Shown here: piece by piece, positions 11,601 to 23,881 of the stretch
How the letters are laid out: each line of letters opens with the position of its first letter
Position numbering within the stretch: the stretch's first letter is position 1
NCBI RefSeq assembly: GCF_022539665.2
Contig: NC_081337.1
Location: forward strand, 6,238,679-6,302,678
Reading direction: 5' to 3'
DNA from: Daphnia carinata
Taxonomy: Eukaryota > Arthropoda > Branchiopoda > Diplostraca > Daphniidae
DNA: 64,000 bases
Notes under the pieces: model-generated
What the model was told of the DNA's origin: nothing
Seen by the model: the letters and a program-made list of their open reading frames with translations, nothing else
Databases searched by the model: none
Program-made: the position numbers and the translations under genes

Positions 11601-14600
11601 TGTAATCCTGTTAAGCTACAAAGAGAGGACAAGTAGAGCGAGAAGGATTCCTCTTTGTTCGCTACCAGTGCGCGAAATAATTCAAAAAAAAAAAAAAAAA
11701 ACCTAAAAAGCGTGGATCAGTGAACGATGTCATGCGTGACCCCACCTTGGGGAATATATATATATCGAACGACTTGTACAATGCGGATGAAATAAAAAGA
11801 AAAAAAATCAAAAACAACTTTTGACTAGCTTGTTGCTTTTGTTTTTCATCAACAAATTTGACGAGACACTCGCATAAGGTACTCAGCAGGTAGACTTTGA
11901 TTTCTCATGTCGTGTTAGAGCGACTTTGACGATTGGTCGGAAGCATTGCGTGACCCGCCATCGCCATAGTCATTCACGAATCATCATACCACGATTTAGA
12001 GGGGGGAAAAAAAGTAGGTCATCGTCCTGTACGTTTCTGTGATACATACGATTATATCATAACATGCCTATAACTACCACGCCACTAGATCGAATTACGA
12101 ACATCAGTTCCGAGAAAATGATAGGAAAATGCGCTTTGTTGCATGTCCAGACGCCGTGGTTGTTCCAATATCTTTGTGACGTTTGTAACGATGATGAAGG
12201 TGACTGACAATCATCCCCGAATCGTGACGTTCCATCAGTCTCCTCCATACGATTCCTTCACAGCACAAAAAAAAAACTAAATGAAAAATAGATGGGTTGG
12301 CGTAGAATCTCTTGTACGGTAGTAGAGAACGTTCGAGACGGATAGAGATGGAGTGATACGTAATAAGTGAAAGCTTCACCACGTCTCGGTGATCTATCTG
12401 CTTTCGGCTATAACACATGGAGCATGTTCAGGAGCTTTTACACTAATGAAAACGACCTCTGTGTCAACTGGCCACTTACAACTGACCTAACCAGAAAGCC
12501 TACGGAGAACACGCTTATAATTCTATTTGCTACTTTTCGTTTGGTTTCTTTCAGCTAAACGAATAGTAGGCCCACTAAAAGATGAAACCTTTTCAAAAGC
12601 TGTTAAAAGCTGGCTCAAATCAACCTCAATAATCCACGGGGCTTTAGACGCTGCGCAAAGAAAATTGTTCCCCCTATATTCCTCGGATCAAACAAGGTCT
12701 TTGATACCATGGAAATTGCGTAGTCTTTCGAATTAACAAAAACGGAATTGTTAAAGAAAGATGTGGAGGGAAATAAAAGTTTTCACGTTGGTCTTAAACG
12801 ATTCAACTTTCATAGAAATTAAACCATTATAGTCTGAAAGCAAACAACCGTCATATCCCCGCCCGCATTTGGAAAACGCCCATGCATTCCGCGAATTGAC
12901 GTCATATAATAGACTTAAGAAGATGGCGGAGAACCATTGCCACGTTTTACCTTTAATTGAATGCAGACGAAAATTCTCAGATATCAAGGCAAGCGAACCC
13001 ATTAGGAGAAGACCAACTTTCAATTTGAAGCAACCATGCACGATGTGAGACTACAAAGAACACGGCAATGTAAAAACTTTCCCGATATTTTCATCATTTG
13101 GCGTAAAGCGCAAATTTTGATTTAAAAAAAGAATCGACTAATGAAATCAAATTTAATGAAGATATCGGGAGGTTATCTGTAAAGCTGTAATAAAAAAAAA
13201 GCCCCACTTTCGGTGTAAAAAGGCTATTATGTCTTGGCTTTGGCGAAGTTTTTCCATCCCTTCTTTGTATTGAAAGACAAGATCCCATCATCACTCATCC
13301 TCAGATACGAGCCGTTGATTGTTCCCGCCCGCTTTTGCTCATCCAATTCCAGAAGGAGGCATCTAAAAAGAGCAAAAATCCTCCCACCAAATCTCTGATG
13401 GATTAAGAACGTCGCCCACTTCCTATCCAAGTCGACCGCAACAACAGCCAAAAAAGTAAAAAATATCGCATCTATACGTTACATGGTGGGATTTCCCTTT
13501 GGGATCCAATCAAGTTTCACACGAGGAGGATTATCCCCAATGATATTTTTCCGTTACAACAACCACGGCGACAAAGAAAACATTTTTTTTGTGATTTTCA
13601 TTTGGTGGCGTGTTGCCTAACATCACACGAGGGACAAAAAAGAGGCAAAAAACAAAACCAATAACACAAACAAAATACATCGAGATCCAATTTCTCATAT
13701 CACTCCACGTTTGTTGATATCTTTCTGCGCAATACCTTTAGTATAAGGAAATTGACGTCAACGTGACGTTACCACTCCATTATGGCATTGTCTATGGAAA
13801 ACAGCTGCAAGTCGATAGCAACATTTTCAAAAAAAATTAATACACATTCCTATCGACAGTGTAAAAGTATCTCAAGAGTTTTGCCAAAAACAAGAAAACC
13901 CACACAAACAAAAATACATTCGTCTTTTCCATTCATTTCCCCTTTACAGTGCGTTAACGATCAGCCCTCCCGATGCTCTTTAAGAAGCAGCTGGATGCCG
14001 TTGGGTATCAACTGCTCAAGGCTGGGCCAAATAAAAAGCAACGCAAGTGGGTGGTGGTGCAGATACGCGCAATAAAAGCGCGTGCCAATACACACGCGAG
14101 GTATCAAATAGAAGAATTCATCGGAAATCAATACACAGTCGCCCACTTCTTTTCTTTGTTGACGGATAAATATGTATTCCTATCTATCACATTGTAATCA
14201 TAAAGTAAAAAGAAAAATGAATTGTTTTATTGCGCAAAAAAAAAACGATGCAATGGGGAATGCAAGTGTAATCCGATTGGACGTCGTGGAATAGTATATT
14301 TGTGACTATTCGGTTTTGGTATGACGATAACAACGCGGGGTAGAGCATAGCCAATCACGTGAGTGACACTTAACTTCTACTTGGTATACTCCCTGTCTCG
14401 TATGGATGGATTATTCTGAGCTCAAGCGTGATTACTTGTAATGGATTCTAAGAAAAATCAATTAATGTTACGATTTTTTGTGTGTGTATTCCTCTCAAAA
14501 CGCAGACTCAAGACAAAGGTTTTCATTAATTTTGTTTGCCTAGACGCATTTTAAATTAATACGTAGCCAACCGAGCTCCACCCGCCATTAGAAAAAGTCG

Positions 14601-17600
14601 TTGTCTTCTTAGCCCACCCTTCTTCCCTATGAAAAATGCATTCAACGCCCAAAATGTCTTGCATTTTACTTGACGTCACAGGCGGGAAAATTGAAATTTG
14701 ACTGATTTCCTCTCCGCTTTCCCCCTCCCTTCCCTTATTCCCCATCAAGACTTGGCTAAGTGGCCCTGATAGTTTCCTAATCTATGGAGAACTTGACTTG
14801 AAGATGGCTATTTAACGTCTGTCTCCCCCTCTCCCAACCGACTACTGTCTTCATTTCCCGCTATAGTTTTCGTCTTTTTTATTTCCCCCTTTTTTTTTCA
14901 TGTATTATCCTCCCAGACGTTCACCTTAAAGACGATTTTTTCTACTCCCGTGTTTGACTTCCTCTTTTGGACAGCAATCACGCTTCTCTGGCAGTCTGAA
15001 AACCGAATTTCCTCTCTGGGTCTATTTATGCTTCTACTAGGGGTACACACTGCAAGTGTCAAGAAAAAGGGGACGAAAAAAAAAAGGATAAAAAAAGAAT
15101 TGAAAGAAATAAAAAAAAAATGAAAAGAAAAAAAAAGAAACCAATCGTTTCGGGAGAGAAGAGAATGAGGTTCATCGATCAACATCGCCCTAACGCTTTT
15201 CTCTCGTACTCTTTTCCAATCTCTCAGACGCTATCCCTTCGGCCATGTTGTCCTTCATCAGACTGGTAAAAAAAAAAAAGGAATCAAGAGTAGAGATGCA
15301 AAAAAAAAAAAGGAGCGAAAATTACACTGATGTTCTCAAATATGCCAACGTCAATAACAGACGCGCGGGTACAAGAGTGTGACATTAAAGAGTAAAAGTT
15401 GGAGAAGTGTGTCAAATGATTACCTGACACTTTCTTTTTCCTCTAGCCAACGGCACGTGCTAAAATGTTTGTTGTTTCATACTCAAAGGCTCCCACTTTA
15501 GCAAAGGTGTCTGTACTGCAGAGAGTACGTCGCGGACGATCACGAGACAATTGTCAGTAACAAGTAAGAGCCTTAGATCCTCACAAAAGATTTCAAAACA
15601 AAGTGAAGCAGCGTATTTCCGCTGTCTAACTTTGATAAATGTATATATCCCTTTTTTTTTCAAAGTCGACAGGGACATGGAAAGAAAATAGGCATTTATT
15701 TTCAACTCTTGAAGGAGACAAATTGCCTTAACCGAACCAGCTGACGTACGGCGAGTAAAAGAAATCATGCGATTAAACTGAAACGTACTTTATAATGTCA
15801 CGAGTCATAAAAAAAGGACGAATTCAGTTGGGCGAGTCGAAACGATTCACTCAAAATAAAAAGCTATTCAATTATTTGATTCAATCAAGTCTTTTTTTCT
15901 ATGTACAACTGTTTAGAAACGCATACTTTTTCAAGCACAAGTCAGTGAAGTGGATGATGGAGAATAGACAGGCGTAACAATGTGGCCGTACACTCCTGCA
16001 ATGATACACCCGTAATTTAGTCAAATAAGACGATATTTGTGAAGAGAGAAGTGGAACTCGCAGCGAGAGACTATGTCTGCGCTAACGAAGCTATACTATT
16101 TGTTGAATTTCAAGGACCAAGAGTTGCAAAGCTCTAGGCATTTTTCATCAACAATTAGCAGGAGAATGACGTCCACTTTGTAAAAATGACCCTTTTGTGG
16201 TTAGCAGTCAATACCTCGTTAAGGCAATGATATTCAACCCCCCTCTCACAATGCTATGGAACGTCGAGACAAGAGCCCCTCAAGAAAAACACAAATGAAT
16301 AGATTCATTCAGGGCTAATTGCTAGATCCATCCTCAAGGGCCACAAGTTTGGGGGGAAAAAAGGACAGTTCCTGGATATCAACGTAATGAAAAGATTAAA
16401 AGCGTAGACGCGTATCTCGTCCAACAACGAAAATTCTCGTAAAACGAGTCCAAAAATTTATAGACCGGAAAATACGATAGCCATCAAGACTAGGGGTTAC
16501 TGTTTCACTCTCCTCAGATTTCTGGGCCGGCCATTTCCAACATCACGACGGCCCACTGCTCGGTCGCCTCCCCTAGAGAGAAGATATCACGGAAGCTGGT
16601 CATGTACGTTTACGGGGGGACCGTGCACAATGTCGCTGAATAGCCAACCGTTGGCCATTGTCCTATTTTCAATGACGTTCTGTAGATATATTCCGATCAT
16701 GCTTTTGTTTCCGCCGACGAATGCGGATCAGTGGGAGAAAAGAAAATGTACACCCAGTGCAGCAAGTGAATTAGCGCGCGAGAAGTGTAGCAAGGACAGC
16801 AAAGAGGCTAATTGATTTCTTCCAGCACCCTTCACAAGACAGATATCAATGAGCTATGGGCAGAAGAGAGAGAGGGCTTCGTCTGATGGTTTTTGACCAA
16901 ATGTGATTGTTCGGGGATTCCGGGCATGATTCACCGGAATCCTTTAGACCAAAAGAACGCGTTAGAGATAGACACTGAAAGATAAATAAGCTTTGTTTTC
17001 TCAGCAATCGATCTTTCGTCTGACGTCCAGACACTATATCTAGTAGGATGACAAACATTTCTAATGAAGAAATCCCCTACTCTTCCTTTTTTTTCAAATC
17101 AGCCAATGACGAATCAGATCGAAAAATAAGCTGCAAATCAACTCATGAAAGCGAGAAGAAATTGATGTCTTCAAATTGAAAAAAAAGACGTCAGAAGTGT
17201 CCGTTGTAATCGATTTCCTTAATGATTGGTCTTGCTAGAGCGGAATTCAATTACAACGAAAACTCTTCGTTTCATTACGTTATACTACAGGATTGCGTGG
17301 CGATTGCGACCCTAGCCAACAGCTTCGTTCTACTTGCCTACTCCCCTGGCACGGATGTATAAGACAAAAAAAAAAAAAAGAAAAAAGATTGGGTTCGCTC
17401 ATCAGTTTGCCGCTTCGTTGCCGTATAATAAGTTTGCCTTCTAGGCTAATCGATAAAAAGCGAGAACTAAAACTTTATAGCAAAAGAAGTGGGAAACAAG
17501 GGCACGTTAAAAAAAAGTTAACCACAGGTTGAACAGACCCATTTATGGTTAACTTTTAAACGTTAATTTTTAAAAAGAAAAAACTTGTATTGATGGAAAT

Positions 17601-18795
17601 ATTTTTAAAAATCCTGAAAAAGCAAAATGTATTTCCCCAATTTAAATTTTGGTTTAAAAAAAATTTTTGTGGAAAATTTAAAAGGGATCAATCTGGTAAA
17701 CAACACGCCCAGTACACACAGGTTAAATGAATATTCAAACCTTGGTGTATCACGTTAAAAACTAGGTGAAATACATTGCAGCTCCAAATGGATTACGGTG
17801 GATATCTACTCGACATTGATCTACAATCGCACCCACCACCATTCCATTCTTGGTGTCGTCCAAACTCAGTGCAATTGACCCCTTTCTTTGCATTGCAGGA
17901 CTCCCTCATATCGATCGCGTTTGTTGAACAAATGACAAGACAACGACTTGCACACGCGTCCCAATTAGACCGCAATATCTACTGCTAAGACAGACCAATA
18001 ATCGCATGTTAAACCAAACGTCACAAAAGTACATTCCAAACGACGCTGAATGCGAATTACACAAGAATTTTAGTCGCTATTAAAATACATGTGGTGATTC
18101 TCAAACTTCGACTATCAAACTGAGCCAGTATAAAATATCGAGCACATACAACACGTCATAGAACAAATCAAGTGAAAGAAAAAAAACACGAAATCGACCA
18201 GGATTCTTTGACGTTGATTTGTTGGCCACGGAGTTCAAATGTTAGCAACACCGAGAAAAGAGAAATAAGTATTGCATGGGTGAAACGAATCCAGCAGAAA
18301 GTGATAACCAACTTCTGGATGAACTTGTAAACACGGTATCCATGGAGACAGCAAAAAAAAAATTACCACCCGCAAAAAAAAAAAAGTAACGTCAATAAGT
18401 TGATGAATAAAACAAGCCTGACATTTGGCATTTAAGCCAACAGAACAAAAGAACAGGAAAAAAAACTGAGACAAGTTATTGGTGCTAATGATGATTGTAG
18501 GAAGATTAAAAAAAACTGGCGGATTCGATTGAAAAAGTAACGAAACACGCATGAAAAAAACGCAAACATTTAAATATTGCCTATTTCAAAACCACGTTTT
18601 GATGCACAAAGCCAGCAACCACGCAATCCCAAGATGGGTTTCGAAAACGAAAAAGAACCTCAATGACTCAGCTAGTTACACTTTCCCGCCAAAAGATGTC
18701 TCACAGAAAATGTGCTTGACGAACATTCAAAAATAATTTCGCTTCACTGTTTCACAAAATCTTCACCATCAAGTAAATAATTTGAATTTTCTTAC
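8601..18795. other. gene-free stretch with a few small ORFs
   Basis: No recognised gene. The coding-like pieces are short and isolated: minus-strand 8626-8856 (76 codons from ATG), plus-strand 12527-12736 and plus-strand 13973-14197 (74 codons from ATG). None shows a known domain or a convincing multi-exon structure. A/T homopolymers are common, and a TATAAATAAATAAATAAA stretch lies at about 11286-11303. Confidence 0.45.
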
Positions 18796-18959
18796 TTTGA
18801 AAGACAAGTCCCGAACACCACAGGTCCTCAGCCACACTCGTCATTGTAAACCCATCTGAAATAAAAGCAAGAAATAGAGTTTCTCTCTGCAATATAATTA
18901 CTATCATGGCGTGCAGTATTACCGTTGTCGTGAAGTCCTCCGAGAGTTGGGGGGCCCAT
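18796..18959 (-). CDS. candidate two-exon small ORF (unrecognised)
   Basis: Read on the minus strand, an ATG at 18959-18957 sits in an excellent Kozak context (ACCATGG), with an in-frame TAA upstream. The first exon (18959-18923) begins MGPPTLGG and ends in phase 1 at a G|GTAATA donor. After a 67-nt intron (18922-18856) ending in TTTCAG, the second exon (from 18855) continues in frame with GFTMTSVAEDLWCSG. It then either ends at a CAAA|GTAAGA donor (18796) or reads through to a stop near 18754. The intron length matches the 60-70 nt mode of the TBC gene in this window. The product would be about 45-50 residues and matches nothing I know. It could equally be noncoding RNA or chance. Confidence 0.2.
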
Positions 18960-19120
18960 GGTAACACACTTGTAAAGTTAAAGTTTATCACAGCACTGTT
19001 ACACGGTTTTCCACGTCCTGGGATGAACCATGTAATATAACTAAGTTTCAGTTCAATGGACATTCTAAACTGTCCTGTCGACACGAGCGAGGAGAAAGGA
19101 GAACTAATCGCCCGATTCAC

Positions 19121-20180
19121 AATGCGGTTACTTCATCGCTTTTTTCATCACCCAGCCTCCGTAATTTCCGATAGGTAATTGCAGTTGCCAGATATCTTAT
19201 ATAATTCGGTTCTAATTCGATCAATGTGATTTTTTTAAATATTAGTGTAATTTGCGAAAATAATAAAATTTATTTCACTGCATATTTTAGAATAAAACGA
19301 TCCAGCAGTAATTCATCTATTTCGTTAATAATATTTAATACAAGATTTTTTGGCGACTAAGTATTGCACAGTAGAAACAGATGATGCCTTAAGCGGTTAA
19401 GACAAAGGGCAAGTGTAACGTATGGAACCCGCGAATCTCTTGTCAAAAGAAAAACGTCCATATTAGTTTGACTTACACGTCCCTCGCTGTGTTTATCTGA
19501 CATTTCGATTAATTTCTTGATCTACAGCTGGGAAAAGTAGTAAATGAATGGACCGTAATGTAGCTCATACTATAATGTTCCATAGCAGTCACTCTAATAA
19601 ATGAGAACAATATCAGCAACCTAGGGAGCCATTACCAGCAGCAGAGTACCCACCGTTTGCTTCTAGGGGGAATAAAACATCATCCCTTCGGCAGCACAGA
19701 ATTTCCCATGCAAACTGGTAAGAACATACACACCAATATGTGCTGTTAAGAATTAGAAAAGTAAAATCTTTTTTGTTAGAACTTTTTACATAAATGATAT
19801 CAAAATGACGGACTTGGCGACGATACCAACAATGGGCTAAGCCAATCGTATACACTTGGGCGAAGGCGGACAAGAACCGGTCAAAATATAGCCAGAAACA
19901 AAGCTTACTTGAAAAGCCACGAACGCTGGTAGATGTTCCTTCGTCATGCAAGACGATGGAAATCTGATAGGCTAAAGTGCGACTAATAGCATACGTTCGT
20001 GTAACGTGACTATCCAGCTTTCTACCCCATGATCGGTCAACACGGTGTATTCATCATTACAACTGAAGCCATCTTTCAAAGTCTGTAGGAAAAGCAGATA
20101 AATTTTTAACATATTGTGAAAATAAGAGGGAAAAGAAGCAATGGAAGTTCTGAAAAAATAAAACAAAATGATGAATATTT
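19121..20180. other. interval downstream of YIPF5
   Basis: It must hold the 3'UTR of the minus-strand YIPF5 gene, whose stop is at 20183-20181. I see no AATAAA on the minus strand close to the stop; the first clear one is at 19274-19269, about 0.9 kb downstream. Open frames on the minus strand at 19613-19951 and 19972-20304 show no recognisable family; the latter overlaps the last YIPF5 exon in another frame. Confidence 0.35.
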
Positions 20181-21974
<1,794 letters not shown>

Positions 21975-22424
21975 TATTAATCTGAATAGCAGGAAGGAAA
22001 CATTACCATTAGTTATTCAACAGAAAACTCTAACTCACTTATAAATCTTTTAATTTGACACTTATATAAGTTCAAACTTGACATTAATAATGTATATTTT
22101 TTGCTGTAAAGATATTTTACCTTTGTCAACAATAGTTTTAATAAATATCTAGAAATGTGTGATAAGTAAACATACAAGAATCATCGAAAGATGACGTTGG
22201 AACCGGGTTTTATTTTCGTCTGCTGGTAATCCACGCAAATCTTAAGATTTTTTGTGGGGATGTTAATTAAACATGTTGAAAATTAAAATTAAGATGAGGG
22301 ACATAAAGAATTAATATTTTGCCAGGAGAATTTGTTTCGTGACTAAGAATTTTGAAAATATCATAGGCTACGTTGAATTTTCTATCAGGACAGCAAAATA
22401 ACAGCGATACCACGCCTACTTACG
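21975..22424 (-). other. YIPF5: YIPF5 5'UTR intron and upstream exon boundary
   Basis: Seven bases upstream of the YIPF5 ATG there is a good acceptor (CCTTCCTGCTATTCAG, AG at 21983-21982). A strong donor CCGC|GTAAGTAGG lies at 22424/22423 on the same strand. Together they define a probable 442-nt 5'UTR intron (22423-21982). The transcription start would then lie above 22424. Joining the two exons extends the YIPF5 frame upstream without a stop. Inferred from splice signals only. Confidence 0.5.
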
Positions 22425-23881
22425 CGGAATATATTTGAAATTGTCTAGATACGTCAGAATTTTGCATGTCTACCACAATTTGATTCTGACTCCCATAAAG
22501 CTTAAACCTACACAATGAATTAGCAGCTTCTTTAGTTTTAGTAGAAAACTCTGCTCTAAAGACCAAAATGGGAATACGAAAATTGCAAAGTGGCACCCAC
22601 ACAAAAGTAATATTTACACTCGTTCGACTGACTGGGAAATTACTGTGTGGAGCACCGTCTACTTGCACAGTAACTTTTTAAAACACAAAAAATTTCAAGG
22701 TAACTGTTTTCATTTCATTTTTCCTAATTTTAAGAGGTTATTCAAAATAGCAGAAAAAGTATTTGGCCCTTTATTCTTTTAAACATTGCTCGCAGACTTA
22801 ATCATGAAAGTCAGCAAAGTGAATTGGGTTATAGAGAACGAATAGTCCTTTTGGATGTTTAACCTTTTCAGTTGTGTTTCCAACATTGTCTTTATGTACC
22901 ATGCAACTTTTTCTGTTTTTCTCATTTCATCTCATCTCATCTCATCTGATAAATGTACTTACTTGAACAGTGAAGACGTAATAATGTAAGAACAAAGGAG
23001 GGGGAAAAAATATGTGGAGCATATCCTTAAAGCAGCTAAGAAACAATGTTGGCATTGAAAGAACTCCCATTTAGGGGACAGTAATGTTCAGCCTGCTAGT
23101 TGGGGTTGTTGGGAACTTACATATGTCTAACGTATTTATAGAGTTCACGCCGTATACACGTGATGATGTCCCTGTACATCGGAACAGAAGAAAGCAAATA
23201 TTTTTTATATAGGTCTTTGATTGTTGCCGGTGGAACGCCCTGAAAAAGTCAGGAAGGAGTCAACCGAGAACGTTCCCAACACACGGATAAAATTGCATAT
23301 TCATTTGGCTTATTTGATGACTGTTGTTTTTCGATGACGTTCCACACAAAGACGAAAAACCGTTTTGCTTTGTTCCTGGAATTGTCTCACGTAAACTTTG
23401 CAATGATTTAATAACCAACAATGCGGAAAAAAGGGGTTTGTCTTTATTCAATATAGGGCAACATAGCACAAGCCGTTGCTCTTTCTTCAAGCTATTGCAA
23501 CCAAATAATTTGTTTAGTGTTTTACAAATTGCTTTTACTTGCAATGCCATAAAAACACGTAATATTTGCTTGTTATTGAATCATCTGCAATCCGCTCGCC
23601 AGCTTTGCTTTGCCAAATAAAAAACGAATGTCTTGAAAACGGGCGTCGGTTCTATCTTTGGAGGTACATGTGAAGAGCTGCTGACCCTGCACATGATCGT
23701 ATCAGCGCTCAGTATCTCGGTCATTGCACAGGAGGCATGAACACGGCCTCCTAGCTCAGTCCAACGTAACGTCGCAGCCGGAGATGGTTCACCGTTGAAA
23801 GTCTTCATTGTATTTAGATGAAAGTTATGAAGTGTTGCAGAATTTCACTCGAGAACTGTTAGAAATCCTTGTCCGCACGCA
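22425..23881. promoter_or_regulatory. head-to-head interval between YIPF5 (-) and the TBC1D1/4 gene (+)
   Basis: The start codons of the two divergent genes are 1.9 kb apart, and this interval must contain the YIPF5 first exon and promoter. No TATA box is obvious near either expected start. A CTCAT microsatellite lies at 22928-22947. For the plus-strand gene an acceptor-like GTGTTGCAG at 23832-23840 opens an in-frame stretch running into the chosen ATG, so upstream exons remain possible. Small ORFs at 23260-23620 and 23581-23808 show no recognised family. Confidence 0.4.
22928..22947. repeat. (CTCAT)n microsatellite
   Basis: Three perfect CTCAT units with partial units either side, extended upstream by a diverged TTCAT copy. 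It lies in the interval between the divergent genes. Confidence 0.85.

Noticed and set aside
19683-19700. CTTCGGCAGCACA, which matches the start of U6 snRNA
   Set aside because: Only about 13 bases match. The following U6 sequence (ATATACTAAAATTGG and the rest) and the T-run terminator are absent.
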